Positions 10,266 to 22,672 of a DNA stretch of 64,000 nt are shown piece by piece. A program made the translations under genes and the position numbers. This DNA is from Scilla litardierei (taxonomy: Eukaryota; Streptophyta; Magnoliopsida; Asparagales; Asparagaceae), in contig CM061136.1 in the NCBI GenBank assembly GCA_030789695.1, forward strand, positions 131,726,648-131,790,647, written 5' to 3'. Within the stretch, counting starts at the first letter, position 1; every line of letters starts with the position of its first letter. The notes below the pieces were generated by a model that ran no database searches, had not been told where the DNA came from, and saw only the letters and a program-made list of their open reading frames with translations.

Positions 10266-12847
10266 TGATGGTTTTTGAGGGACCCTTAGGGCATATTTCT
10301 ATGCACGTCCTACATCAGACGGACGATAGAGGCAAAAAGAAAAGCAGTGGAAAAATAAATCATTAAACTATTTAACGAAAAGCCCTAAGGATTTCAAGAC
10401 CCTAGCCGGGATCTCTACTATCTTGTGGTGGGTCTGACCACCCCAAGATAGATCTAAGCTACTGCAATATTATAAATACTATGCTTAATTAAACTGCATA
10501 CCCAGAACCTTGCTTGCACCTGCAAGGTGTACCGAACCGCGTCCCGAGCCACTCATCGTCCCGAGCTAAACCGCTTCCCAAACCGCACGTGTCCCGAGGC
10601 GAGTAATCCCCTTGTCGCCGAGCCAACCACGCACCGAAGAAAGTTCACTTGAGTGGATCCTTCGCCAAGACTTCGGATCGAATCCGAGCCCCTTCGTGGC
10701 TTTGCTAGAGCCCTTCAGGAGCAAGGGAGAAATATAGGGAGAAGAGAATATTTATTTTAAGCTTAAATCCGAGCGTGCTCCAAACTTTTTGGGAGCTGCT
10801 TAGATCTAGAGCTTGGGATGAGTTATGAGGAGGGGGCAGACCCATATTTATATAGGCGTCTGACCCATCCCCTTTACTTCACTTTCGATATGGGACTAAA
10901 TGTTTTTGGGTAATTAATTTAAGTTAGTTTGCCTTAAAGAAAGGCCAAACTTTAATGAATTTTAACTCCCTCACAGTTGAGCTTCACATTTGATACAACC
11001 TATCAAATCGAAGAGCACTGAACGGTGAACACATATGAAAAAAGGCGAGTCATTTGGAGTTCGTTTGACCCCTCAAATGTGTGTCCAAAGATCAGCCATA
11101 CCCACGCATTGTCGCAAAAACCAGCCGCCAAAAAACTACACGCAGCCCTAGGCTGGGTGGGGCCCACCGCAGCCTACGGGTGGGTCTGGGGCAGGGCACC
11201 CACCCCAACCGGACCACTGGGCAGGCAAGACCCGCCCAGGGGCGGGCAGGTCGGCGCCCTCCCATGCGGGCGGGCTTGACCCGCCCAAGGGCAGGCAGGT
11301 CGGGCGCCCGCCCTGATCCGCCAAGCCTTGGGCGTTCTGGCCCGCTCCTGCATCGGGCGCCCTGGCCAAAAACAGGCATGTGCACCCAGCCCAGTTGGGC
11401 TGGTGCGCCCAGTCCACTTGGGACTGGGCTGGGGCTGTTTTTGGGTTTCTTGGCTCAATTTGAGTCCGAATTTGACGATGTTCGAACCTGGATTTAGACC
11501 GGGACGTTTCCGTCATCCATGTAACCATTTCTACGCATTTATTAAATTAAATATGCACGTAAATAATTTACGATGCATTAAATTTCCCTTTGCATCAAAT
11601 ACAAAATTTTCTACAGCTATTATATGGCACTCTTTGCAACTTATAAAATCCATTTGCATCCTATACAAATGAAATCTCCCACTTGCACTCAGTATCATTT
11701 ATCCCGAATGCAGGTGATAACTGCAAACTCTTTGCAGTTTTATATCCCTGGCATCAAATGCATATACTCCCTAATTTCTACATATTACTTGACGAATGTC
11801 GCACTCTGTATGAGACCCTACAGCCTGACCCTACAGCCTGACCCTACTACAGGTGGGGCTCGAAGCCCCAGACGGCAGTAACCGCGAGCAGCAGGTGTTG
11901 TCCCTGTTTCAGTATCATACTTATGCGGTTAGCTCATTAACATCAGTATTATCGGGACCATCTTGACTGTGTACGTGATGAATACCGTAGTTTTAGTCTC
12001 TTCGTCAAAACTATGTCGTTTTTTCAAGCATAGTGTACAGTTAAACTGTCAACCCCAATAGCTCAAAGCCGGTTAGTCTCCATCGATCTTTAGTCAAATA
12101 ATGTTGGACATCTTCCAATATACTCTGGCCAGAGTTTTCACTAAAGATCGAACTAACACTACAACATTAACTCCCATTGACTGAGAGAGACGAATCGTAT
12201 CTTGGTCATTACTCTCCTCGCACGTTTCAAATATCACCCAACCAAAGACCTATCAGCGGGGCTTACCCGAGGCTAGATTAGTGATCTAACAGCGGGGCTT
12301 ACCCGAGGCTAGATTAGTGATCTAAGTAATATCATTCACGCACGTGTTCGTATAATGGCCTCAAGTCAAAAGACCAACTTGCCTATCATCACTAAGAGTT
12401 ATCATTGACAGATTGGTCATTCATAACCATATGATAACTCTTGATGGGTCGTTCAGTGAACTCATTCTCTAATGAGCACCTGTGTCTCGTCTTCGACTTC
12501 GCCAAGTCAAACGATCATGAGATCATCGTCACCGCTACAAGGTAAAGACTAAGACACAATGGTCTATCCGATGTTTCGATATCCTTTTCTCGAAACATTT
12601 ACGACCACGAACGTTTCTAGACTTATGCTACTAACGGTTTAGCACTTCTCCATGATCGAGATCCTCATCTCTTTACATGTTTGACCTTGCATTAAGTCTT
12701 AGGACTTTACCTAAGTTTCTAATGATTACCACATTTTTATTAACTTAGATAAAATACTTACCAAACAGCTTACTGTTATTTTGAACAAGATGTTTGTATA
12801 ACTACACATGGATGAATTTGACTCGAGGACATACCCATCTCTCAACA
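10266..12847 (-). repeat. 5' LTR of the Copia-like element (2,582 bp)
   Basis: Partner of 4169-6576. It carries extra sequence at about 10460-10600, a 36-bp exact tandem duplication (12254-12325), and a short tandem duplication of ACAGCCTGACCCT near 11820-11845. Its ends are TGTTGAGAG and CCATCA on the minus strand. Confidence 0.9.
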
Positions 12848-13229
12848 AGTATTAGCTCTAAGAGATCCGTCCCGTCCCTCCTCGTTGGAGGAACCGTTTA
12901 TAGGCGATGGCTCCATCTGGTATCTTCTCCAATGGCACCCAAGCATTGAAGGCACTTAATTACGTTTGACCTGGGCTCTTGCCTTTGATGGAGGGCCCAA
13001 TGATTAAAATTTAAACATGAATGCCCACATTGATGGAGGGTGCCACGTAGCCGATTAAGGATCATGACGGTCGACTCGATTGGCGCTTTAAATGGACCAT
13101 GCCCCCTTCTCACGTGTGGGTTTCAGGGCAGTTGGGCTGAAGCGATTGGCTTTCCTCGGCCCTTGGACCTTCGGCCCACTTAAGTGAATAATTAACTCCG
13201 GGCCGGCCCAATGCAGTGTCACCAAGTAA

Positions 13230-14128
13230 TCAGCAAATCCACCCAAACTTAAAAAATTAGTTCAAAAGAAATAAAATTATACAAGCCACAACAACTAATA
13301 CAAAAAATAAAATGGATCAAAGTTTAGAATTCTTACTATTAACACATGTTATGTTGAATTTTTAACTGTGGTATCTCCATAAGTGAGATCTTACATCTCT
13401 TGCGGTCAGAATTGAAATTTTGTATACATCCTTAAAACATGACTTTTTTCCTCAAAAAATTGGGACCACTTTTCTCACAGAAAAACCTCATCTTGAAATT
13501 TTTCTTTGGGAGATGCCTTATTCAAAATTGTTAATTTTAAATAACAAAATAATGCCTCGTTGAATTTTTAGGCAAGAAAAAAATATGTATGGGTTCTAAA
13601 CTCCTCGGTGTAATTTTTACTTGGTGGTTTCTTTGATCTTCTATGTTTTGAAAACCATATGTAATTCTTCATTCATAGTTGAGAATTAAAAAAGGTCACT
13701 TTCAAACCATTAATATATCTAAAAATTCCCCAAATTCATCGAAAAATTTCAACAGTCATTGTGATTACTATGAAAACATTCAGTTGAAAAGGACATTTTG
13801 GTTGAACATTTATACCAATATGAAATTTGAAGAAGATAGAATTAGAAATAATAATAATAAACTTCTATCTCTCTAACTATCTCAACACACGCTACTACCT
13901 GCATGGTTAATTTAAGCCTGGACGGCTCCCGGTTACCGATAGTTGTGACGTCAACATGTCAGCTACTGTTAGCAGAGATGTCAATGTTGATGGCAGCGTA
14001 TGCATGCATAAGTTTTTTTATTTAAATTTGTTCTTTTTTATTTTATTTTATTTAAAAAAATAGATTTATATATTTTGAAATTTTGAAATAAATTCAAAAC
14101 ATTCTCAAAAAGAAAGAAATTTTGTTTG
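13230..14128. other. AT-rich non-coding DNA, nothing recognised
   Basis: This is the pre-insertion sequence to the left of the Tat element; its continuation is at 30144 onward. No conserved domain is seen. One 65-codon frame (13679-13876) is Asn/Lys-rich, as expected from AT-rich DNA. Confidence 0.6.
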
Positions 14129-14133
14129 CTTCT

Positions 14134-15088
14134 TGTTACGCCTATTTGACCGAGACCCAAAAGACATGAGCCCAGGAGCCCGGCTGCAGACCGAGAGCCC
14201 ATCTGCGCCTTCAAGCCCATTCTACAAGGCCCAATAAGGGGCCCTCTCGAATGTCGATCCGACCCGGCCCCGATAACCCGCTGGTCACTCGCCCACTCCT
14301 GCGATAACCGCTCCCCCGATCGCGCGACCACTAAATGGCGATAATGGGGAGGTGCTGGCATGGCGCAGGAGGCGGCGGCGGAAGGGCGGATTGAGGGAGC
14401 ACGATTGAGGGCGGGCGAGGGACGTGGGCCAGAGGCACTCACACGGGACCTCTTTAAAAGGGCTAGGAGGACGACGAAGCGAGGGACGGCATCTCAGGTA
14501 TCTAAAGCCTAAGGTACTCCATCAACGACCTAGTTCCTCCTTTCCATCTCCTTCCTCCCCCGCTCGCGCCGTGAGACGTCGTTCTGATCTCCTCACGAGT
14601 CGAACCGTCTCCGCCGGGCCTCCTCTTTCAGATCTCTGTCTGACTTAGGCATCGGAGGGGATTTGGCCGGAACCAAGGTCCGGCCCCCTGACGAGCGTTC
14701 TCGTCTACGCAGGAGGACATCTGATCAACGGGCCGAGGCTCCCCCTCGCCGACCGCACACCCAGCTGGACGAGTGAGGCTCCCCTTCATCGTCCGACCGC
14801 CGAGGCCAAGCACGTCCCACCGAGGCCAAGCGTCTCGCTCGGGGCCGAGGCTTCCCCTCGCCCTTCGCCGACCACGCATCTAGCTGGGCGACCGAGGCTA
14901 CCCCTCGTCGTCCTACCTCCGAGTCCGTGCGCAACCGTCCGAGGCCGAGCGTCTCAACCAGGGCCGAGGCTCCCCCTCGCCCCATCTGCACCGACTCGAA
15001 GCCCCCGAGGGACCCAAGCGGGCCCCTTGACCACGTTGACCGGGTTGTCCACGGTCAACGCTTTGTAGTGAGAAAACACTCTGAAACA
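14134..15088 (+). repeat. Tat LTR 1 (5' outer)
   Basis: Runs from TGTTACGCC to CTGAAACA. It is seven bases shorter than the other two because of a deletion near 14748. The R/U5 part repeats a GCCGAGGCTCCCCCTCG-like unit several times (14735-14990). A TATA-like TTTAAAAG lies at 14453-14460. Confidence 0.92.
14453..14460 (+). promoter_or_regulatory. TATA-like box of the Tat LTR
   Basis: TTTAAAAG about 320 bp into the LTR, followed by a GGCTAGGAGGACG stretch that would be near the transcript start. It is conserved in all three LTRs. Confidence 0.4.
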
Positions 15089-15090
15089 TC

Positions 15091-15106
15091 TGGCACCGTC
15101 TGTGGG
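15091..15106 (+). promoter_or_regulatory. Primer-binding site, Tat copy 1
   Basis: TGGCACCGTCTGTGGG, two bases after the LTR end. Copy 2 has TGGCGCCGTCTGTGGG at the same place (22616), and the gag-only element has a related site at 32954. The tRNA was not assigned. Confidence 0.75.
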
Positions 15107-15147
15107 AAACCGAAAACCGTCCCACGAAGAAACAAACCACATCTGCG

Positions 15148-18100
15148 ATGACGCGACCTCCCTCATCTCGGCGAAAGGAGAACGAGGCCCTGACGCGGGG
15201 CGACAGGGCCCGCCATCATTGGCAAGAATGGGCACGGGCCCGGCGCGAGGAGGATCGTGGGGAAAGGGCCGGGAAGCCCTCCCCTTCCCCACCGGTCGGG
15301 AGGCCGAGTGCATCCGTAACAGCGCGCAGCTTGGACGTGGCTTTGGTGGTGTCAGTGGTCATAGACACTACCGTGGTACGATGGCTGCTTGTCGACACCG
15401 GCAGCTCTTGTGACGTCCTCTTTATGGCAACCCTGGAAAAGATGGGGCGGCGGAAAGAAGACTTACGACCTCGCTCGGGTCCCGTGGTTGGATTCACGGG
15501 TCACTCCACCCCCATCATCGGCACAATCCATCTCCCGGTAACGCTCGGAGACGCCCCGGACTCGGTGACCCTGGCGGTGGAATTCATCGTATTGGGGGTC
15601 GGGTCGGAATACAATGGGATCATCGGCCGACCCCTACTCAACGCCGTCGGTGCGGTAGTCTCGACCCTCCATCAGACTATCAAGTTCCGAACGCCGGGGG
15701 GGGATAGGGCAAGTCGAAGGCGACGCGGGGAGACCGAGTACCTGCTATCAACTGGCGGAGGAAGGTCCCGAGGATCGTCTAGCCGACAGGATGGCCGCGC
15801 TCGACTTGAGGAGTGGGCCTAGGCCCGCCCCTGCGGAGGAGCAGGAGCAAATCCCGGTCACAGACATCGAGGGCCGGTTCGTCTCGATCGGGAGAGGGCT
15901 GGGCCAAGACCTGAGGGATCAGCTTATCGAATGCCTGGAGGCGAACCTGGACATCTTTGCTTGGTCACCGGAAGACATGCCCGGCGTAGACCCCCAGGTG
16001 ATCGTCCACCAGATCAACGCCGACCCCAACTTCAAGCCGGTTAGGCAGAAGAAGCGCAACCTGGGCGGCGAGAAGATGAAGGCCGCCTCCGAGGAAGTGG
16101 AGCGTCTCCTTGATGCCGGCTTCTACGAGAGGTCTGGTACCCGGAGTGGCTGTCGAACGTGGTGATGGTCAAGAAACCCAACGGGAAGTGGCGAATGTGC
16201 GTGGACTTCAGTGACCTCAACAAGGCCTGCCCCAAGGACAGCTACCCCCTGCCGCGCATCGACCACCTGGTGGACAACGCCTCGGGGTACGAGATGCTAA
16301 GCTTCATGGACGCTTACTCCGGATACAATCAAGTCCAGATGGACCCCCGGGACGAAGAGATGACAGCCTTCACGACGGACCGAGGAACTTACTGCTACAA
16401 GAAGATGCCCTTTGGTTTGAAGAACGTGGGGGCCACCTACCAGAGAATGGTCAACAAGGTTTTCAGCTCCCAGATCGGGAGGAACCTGGAAGTCTACGTC
16501 GACGACATGCTTGTCAAGTCAAGACGACCGGAAGACCACATCGCCGACTTGCGGGAGACCTTCGAGCGGTTGCGGCGGCACCACATTCGGCTCAACCCCG
16601 CGAAGTGCACGTTCGGGGTAAGATCTGGCAAATTCTTGGGATTTATGATAACTAACCGTGGCATTGAAGCTAATCCCGACAAGATCGAGGTGCTGATCAA
16701 CATGCGCGAGCCGACGACGATCAAAGAGCTACAGAGGCTGAACGGGCGCATCGCAGCCTTGGGGCGATTCCTTTCCAAATCAGCGGAAAGATCGCTCCCC
16801 TTCTTCAAGGTCCTAAGGAAAGCGATCGCGGAACCTCCAGACAATAGGAAGACGATACTTTGGGACGAAGACTGCTCCAGGGCGTTCAGAGACCTCAAAG
16901 AGTATCTCCACAGCCCACCACTCATGTCCAACCCACAGGAAGGGGAGTCGCTGAGCCTTTACCTGGCGTGCGTGGAGGAAGCTGTGAGTTCGGTGCTGAT
17001 CCGGTAGGACGGTGGGGTGCAATGGCCGGTATATTACACGAGCCGGGTCTTGAAGGGGGCGGAGATGCGATACACGCCCATGGAGAAACTGGCGTACGCC
17101 CTCGTCCTCTCAGCACGAAGGCTCCGACCCTATTTCCAGGCCCACACCATACTGATCCTGACCGACTCGCAACTGGAGCAGAACCTCAAGAGATTCGATC
17201 GAATGGGAAGGATGCTAAACTGGGGAGTGGAACTGAGCGAGTTCGACCTCCGATTCAAACCGCGCATGGCCATCAAAGGGCAGGCCCTGGCCGACTTCAT
17301 CGCCGAGTGCACAATGGAATGAAATGGCCCCCCGGAGGAAGAAGGCCCTGCGACGGTAATTGCTCAACCCATGTCCTTTCTTTTGGCAGACCACTTTCAG
17401 TCAGGGAATCCAGGAGCATGGATAGTCCATGTGGACGGGTCGGCCACACAGTCAGGAGGCGGGGCCGGGATTGCAATCTGATCTCCGGAAGGGAACATTG
17501 TGGAATACGCGTTGCGGTTCGAATTCCCAACCACAAACAACGTGGCGGAATACGAAGCAGTGATCAACGGCCTGAGGCTGGCCCTGGAGCTCGGGGCTGA
17601 GTCCGTCCGCCTCCTCAGCGATTCGAAGCTCATTGTCAACCAACTCTTGGGGAGTTACGAGGCACGGGAGGAGGCGATGTAGAGATATCTCCCTGTCGCC
17701 AGAGCGGCGATGTCCAAGTTCAAGGGCGTGGAAGTCTTGCACCTCCCGCGATCAGAGAATGCGCGGGCAGATGCGTTGTCGAAGCTGGCCTCGTCCTCGC
17801 CAAAGGAACTGGGCCGCACCATCTACGTGGAGAACCTGCAGTCCCCCAGCACGGAGGAGCACGAGGTGATGGCGATCGACCAAGAACCCACCTGGATGGA
17901 CCCGATCATCCGGTACCTCACTCATGGAGAGGTACCGACCGATGGGGACGAACGCCGAACCCTGGAGAGAAAGGCGCTCCGATACGTGATCCATGAAGGG
18001 GCGCTCTACCGGAGACACTGGACCAAGACGGACGTCCTCCCATACCTGAAGTGCATCGGACCGCAGGAAGCTGACTACGTCCTACGGGAGGTTCACGACG

Positions 18101-19108
18101 GGATCTGCGGGAATCACCACGGGGGCAAGGTAGTCGCCCAGAAGATCTTGAGGCAGGGATACTACTGGCCAACCCTGACCCAAGTGCAGCAAGCTACGTC
18201 CAAAAATGCCAAGAATGCCAGAGGTATGCCCACCACATCTCGACACCCCCGTCAGAACTCATTCCTATCGTGAGCCCCATCCCCTTTGCGAAATGGGGGC
18301 TCGACATCCTCGGACCGTTTAAACCGAGACGAGGGCAGCGGAAGTACCTGATTGTGGCGGTAGACTACTTCACCAAGTGGGTCGAGGCCGAGCCAGCTTC
18401 GTGTGGAATTCCATCATCTCCAGATTCGGAGTGCCACGGGCCATCGTCACAGACAACGGGATGCAGTTCGACTCCGCAGGGTTTAAAGATTTTTGCGAGG
18501 AATGAGGAATCAAGCTTCTCTTCGCCTCTGTAGCGCACCCCCAGACCAACGGAATGGCGGAAGCGGCCAACAAGTGCATCATAGAGCCCCTCCAGAAGAA
18601 AGTGAAAGACGCCGAAGGGAGCTGGCCAGAAGAGCTCCCCGGGATACTCTGGTCATACCGGACGACCCACAAGGAGGCCACTGGCGAGACCCCGTTCATG
18701 CTCACCTATGGGGCCGAGGCGGTGGTACCGGTTGAGTTGGGCGAAGAATCTCTCCGCCTCAAATACTTTGACGAAGATAGGAACTCGCAGGGTCTGGAGC
18801 TCAGTCTGAAGCTCCTCGACGAGCGACGGGAGCAGGCATTGGCCACCATCATCCGCCAGAAGCAGAAGGTGGCCCGATACTACAACGCTCGGGTACGGGG
18901 AAGAAGCTTCCACCTCGGGGACCTGGTCCTCCGGAAAGCGGGCTTCAACACCGATACCGCTCACAAAGGGAAGCTCACGGCTAGGTGGGAGGGACCCTAC
19001 AAAGTCGTCGAGGTCCTCGGACCCGCGGCCTACCGACTAGCCTATATGGAGGGGAGGATTCTCACTCACACTTGGAATACAGAACATTTACGCAAGTACT
19101 TTCAGTAA
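15148..19108 (+). pseudogene. Tat pol, copy 1 (protease-RT-RNase H-aRNase H-integrase), broken, no gag
   Basis: The order is protease (LLVDTGSSCDVLF near 15390), RT (KWRMCVDFSDLNKACPKD; YVDD near 16495), RNase H (VYYTSRVLKG; LILTDSQ), a second RNase H of archaeal type (IVHVDGSA; NNVAEYEAVINGL), and integrase (GNHHGGK; GLDILGPFKP; HPQTNGMAEAANK). The ATG at 15148 lies about 60 bp after the LTR, so no gag is encoded. Lesions private to this copy: an extra G in the run at 15696-15703, a lost base near 16123, TAG at 17680-17682, and a stop near 18506. Lesions shared with copy 2: TAG 17005-17007, TGA 17320-17322, TGA 17479-17481, a one-base loss near 18184 in the integrase zinc finger, and a deletion near 18396 in the integrase core. 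Confidence 0.9.
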
Positions 19109-19206
19109 ATGTATCATTTCCTATGAAATAAATTTATTTTAAATTCATTCCTTTCCAAATAAAGCAAAAAGATATACAGGAAGAGGCCGAGGGGCATTCC
19201 CCTCCC

Positions 19207-21404
19207 TCATTCTTCTCCGGGGGCACCGGTGGAGCCACAGGCTGGCGGTCCACTAGGGTCTTTCCCCACACTCTGTTCGGCGTCAGGGTACATCCGGAGA
19301 GCCTCGAAGTTGACCCCCGAGAGCGGGAACTTCAGTTGGATCTCGGACTGACACCGGGCGAAGCCCTTCTCGAACGCATTCGACAAGGCAGTCTCCACGA
19401 AGGAGGTGGCATACTCCGCCACGGCATCCTCAGCGATCCGGGCCGGATCCACCTCCTCGAGCCCACGCATCCGGGCCTCTAAGGTCTCAATCTGGCGTTG
19501 GTGCTCCGCCCTCTCCTTCTCGATCTCCCGGGACCTCTCGCCAAGTTGAGCAAGGAGGACCCTCGCCTGCTCCTCCGCCGCTTCAAGACGATCGGAGAGC
19601 TCCAAGGTTTCGGAGGCAACAGCGGGGACGGGGGTCTGCTCGACTCCCCCAGACGCGTCGACGCCACTCAAGACCTCGGCGACCCGCGCCTCGGCCTCCG
19701 AATTTGCAGTCAGAGCCAAGGCCCTCTCCCGGTCCGCATCCTCCAGAGCAGAGGACAACTCAGTTATGCGGGACTGCAAGGATTGGACCCGCGCCTCCTC
19801 TAGCTGACCTGCCTCCCCCTCCTCGCCAGGGGTCTCAGTGCCTCTCCCGGCATCGGATTTGGCTTTGGGAAGCGCCACGAATTGACGCCTCATTGAGAGA
19901 CCGACCGAGGACAACTGCACCAAGGCAACGAAGGTAAGACAGCGAAAGCGGCTGGAGGAAGAGAGGACGGGCAGAGACACTCTACCTGTTGGCCAGCCTG
20001 AATCACGAAGGTGGCCAAACAGTCGCCCCTGACTCCGTCCAACGCCACCTGATCGGGAGGGAGACAACTGTTCTCGGCCACTCGAGCGGCGGCTCCACGG
20101 CTCGAAAACACCGACTCCTTCTCCCCCACAGGGAAGCGGGGAAGAAGAAGACCCTCCCCCGACGAAGGAAACTCGCCAGGAGTAGAGCGGAACGCGCCAA
20201 GATACCGATCGTAGGCATCAGGGAGAGAGCCGTCCGGGAGAGGTGAAGGGCCGACCCACGGCCATGTGACCTCAACAGGGGCAGGTTGAGGTTGATCAGC
20301 AGCCCGTGGGGCATCAACCCCCTCAATCCCCTCACGGATCCTCTTAGAAGGCCCCAGCAAGGGGAGATAGGGGGACGGCGCCCTCTTCCTTTTGGAGCCT
20401 CCTGTCGCGGCCACGACCCGCTGCTTCTTCCGGACCTCCAGCACATGATCCCTTCGGTGCAGATCCGTATCGGGGACCTGCACGTGAGTGCTGGCGGGAG
20501 AAGGACCAGGGGGAAATCCACCTGCACTCAAAGGAGAAATGAGAGACCAAGCAGAGCCCAGGCAACCTCGAATGGCGAATACCCAGAAGAACTTACCCAG
20601 GGGCCACACCGTCTTACGCAAGTTATGGTCACTAAGAAGGATGTCAATCGAGCGCTCCCTCACAGGAATCGCCAGCATGTCCTTCGCCATCTGCCGCTCG
20701 GTGACCGTCGGCTCACCCAGATCGAGGATGACTTCTCCGGCCGCCTCCCACCGAACCGGGAAGGGTACACTCGACGGGAACGTGACAAACACATATTCCC
20801 CCTTCCAGCGTTTCAAGGAGCTCGGCAACCCCAACACCAGGGTCATCTTCGGGCGGGAGCTGATGTAAATCCACGCCCCTGATTGGTGGTGGCTCAGCCG
20901 GTAGAACTGGGCAAAGAGACGAAGAGAGGGCACCACTCCCCTCAGCATGCAGACAACAATGAACCCGACGAGGAGCCCGACGGCGTTGGGAAAGAATTGA
21001 CACAGGCACACGTTGTGGGCCTGAAGGAATTCGACGACAAAAGGATGGAGCGGGAAACGAAGCCCGAAGCGGAAACACTTCTCGTATACTCCAACCTCGT
21101 TGGAGCCAGGAAGGCAGACCCGCTCGTCAGCCCCGGGGGCACGAGCCGAGTAGGACGGAAGCAGATAGGCGGAGCGCAGACTTCCGATGGCGGTGGCACA
21201 GATCGACGAAGGCCACGACAAGACCTATGTGGGCACCCCAGAAAGATCGCCCCCGTGCCGACGGATCGTCGAAGGAGGGCTACCCGCCAGAGCGGCATCG
21301 CGCTCCGGACGACCCGAACCCGTGGCAGAGGAAGAAGACATGAGGCAGAGCAGAGGAAGAATAGGGATCAGCGCAAAGAAGAAGACGGCGAGATGGCGGC
21401 TCAC
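19207..21404 (-). pseudogene. Antisense two-exon ORF of Tat, copy 1, one nonsense change
   Basis: Counterpart of 26732-28866. Exon 1 ends at 19986, a 71-bp GT-AG intron occupies 19915-19985, and exon 2 runs from 19914 to 19207. A single base change (plus-strand A at 21227, C in copy 2) turns a Glu codon into TAG at 21225-21227, about 40 codons after the first ATG. The rest of the frame stays open. It belongs to the 'putative gypsy type transposon' family found in the 3' part of plant Tat elements; its function is unknown. Confidence 0.8.
19915..19985 (-). other. Predicted intron of antisense ORF, copy 1
   Basis: On the minus strand it begins CAG|GTAGAGTG and ends TTGGTGCAG|TTG. It is 71 bp, joins codons in phase 0, and is identical in position to the copy 2 intron. 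Confidence 0.65.
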
Positions 21405-21639
21405 GAACCCCTCGGTTTCACAACTTAAGACGATCCCGCGAACGGTGAGGATAAGCTTGCCGCTACACGTGGCAACATCAGAGGACCGACAGCGCTTCGG
21501 TGCCCGCGCCTTAAAAATATCGAACAGGCCAACTCATGATGACGACTAATAAATGAGTCGGCATCGACTGGCGAGCTTGTCAAATTCGGCAGAAGTCGCA
21601 TCGGCCGAGCCGAACCGGCCAAGGCCGACCGACCCGACC

Positions 21640-21651
21640 GATGGGGGCAAT
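21640..21651 (+). promoter_or_regulatory. Polypurine tract, Tat unit 1
   Basis: ATGGGGGCAAT directly before LTR 2. The same tract precedes LTR 3 at about 29165-29176. Confidence 0.8.
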
Positions 21652-22613
21652 TGTTACGCCTATTTGACCGAGACCCAAAAGACACGAGCCCAGGAGCCCG
21701 GCTGCAGACCGAGAGCCCATCTGCGCCTTCAAGCCCATTCTACAAGGCCCAATAAGGGGCCCTCTCGAATGTCGATCCGACCCGGCCCCGATAACCTGCT
21801 GGTCACTCGCCCACTCCTGCGATAACCGCTCCCCCGATCGCGCGACCACTAAATGGCGATAATGGGGAGGTGCTGGCATGGCGCAGGAAGCGGCGGCGGA
21901 AGGGCGGATTGAGGGAGCATGATTGAGGGCGGGCGAGGGACGTGGGCCAGAGGCACTCACACGGGAGCTCTTTAAAAGGGCTAGGAGGACGACGAAGCGA
22001 GGGACGGCATCTCAGGTATCTAAAGCCTAAGGTACTCCATCAACGACCTAGTTCCTCCTTTCCATCTCCTTCCTCCCCCGCTCGCGCCATGAGACGTCGT
22101 TCCGATCTCCTCACGAGTCGAACCGTCTCCGCCGGGCCTCCTCTTTCAAATCTCTGTCTGACTTAGGCATCGGAGGGGATTTGGCCGGAACCAAGGTCCG
22201 GCCCCCTGACGAGCGTTCTCGTCTACGCAGGAGGACATCTGATCAACGGGCCGAGGCTCCCCCTCGCCCCTCACCGACCGCACACCCAGCTGGACGAGTG
22301 AGGCTCCCCTTCATCGTCCGACCGCCGAGGCCGAGCACGTCCCACCGAGGCCGAGCGTCTCGCTCGGGGCCGAGGCTTCCCCTCGCCCTTCGCCGACCAC
22401 GCATCTAGTTGGGCGACCGAGGCTACCCCTCTTCGTCCTACCTCCGAGTCCGTGCACAACCGTCCGAGGTCGAGCGTCTCAACCAGGGCCGAGGCTCCCC
22501 CTCGCCCCATCTGCACCGACTCGAAGCCCCCGAGGGACCCAAGCGGGCCCCTTGACCACGTTGACCGGGTTGTCCACGGTCAACTCTTTGTAGTGAGAAA
22601 ACACTCTGAAACA
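21652..22613 (+). repeat. Tat LTR 2 (shared middle LTR)
   Basis: Serves as 3' LTR of unit 1 and 5' LTR of unit 2. No target duplication lies beside it; internal sequence continues on both sides. It has several private C-to-T or G-to-A changes compared with LTRs 1 and 3. Confidence 0.92.
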
Positions 22614-22672
22614 TCTGGCGCCGTCTGTGGGAAACCGAAAACCGTCCCACGAAGAAACAAACCACATCTGCG

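Larger units (their letters stand above)
4169..12847 (-). mobile_element. Copia-like LTR retrotransposon, minus strand, pol decayed (LARD-like)
   Basis: Two long direct repeats bound the element, starting TG and ending CA on either strand: 4169-6576 and 10266-12847. AGTAT is duplicated on both sides (4164-4168 and 12848-12852), a 5-bp TSD. The orientation is set by a Met-tRNA primer site next to the right LTR and a purine tract next to the left LTR, both on the minus strand. The internal region is about 3.7 kb and has no open frame, but one pol relic is recognisable (7861-7960), so it is a decayed Copia rather than a purely non-coding family. It lies inside an older solo LTR. Confidence 0.9.
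3789..13222 (-). repeat. Solo LTR (minus orientation), split by the Copia-like insertion
   Basis: Removing the nested element (4169-12847 plus one AGTAT) joins 3789-4168 to 12853-13222 into a unit of about 750 bp. In minus orientation it starts TGACACTG and its 3' end contains GTGAGAAAACACC, closely like the ends of the Tat LTRs at 15060-15088 and 32930-32952. CCAAGTA occurs on both flanks (3783-3789 and 13223-13229), which allows a 5-bp TSD of CCAAG. A TATA box (TATAAA) lies at 12897-12902 on the minus strand. The final CA of the LTR seems mutated. The boundaries are inferred from the duplication and from family similarity. Confidence 0.6.

Noticed and set aside
14424..15413. Frames in the Tat LTRs (also at 21942-22817 and 29467-30198)
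   Set aside because: They fall in LTR sequence, overlap on both strands, and reflect the GCCGAGGCTCCCC-type repeats; no domain is seen.
20286..20882. Plus-strand frames opposite the antisense Tat ORF (also 27811-28407, 28408-28953)
   Set aside because: The minus-strand frame carries the recognisable family motifs and the intron; these are its shadows.
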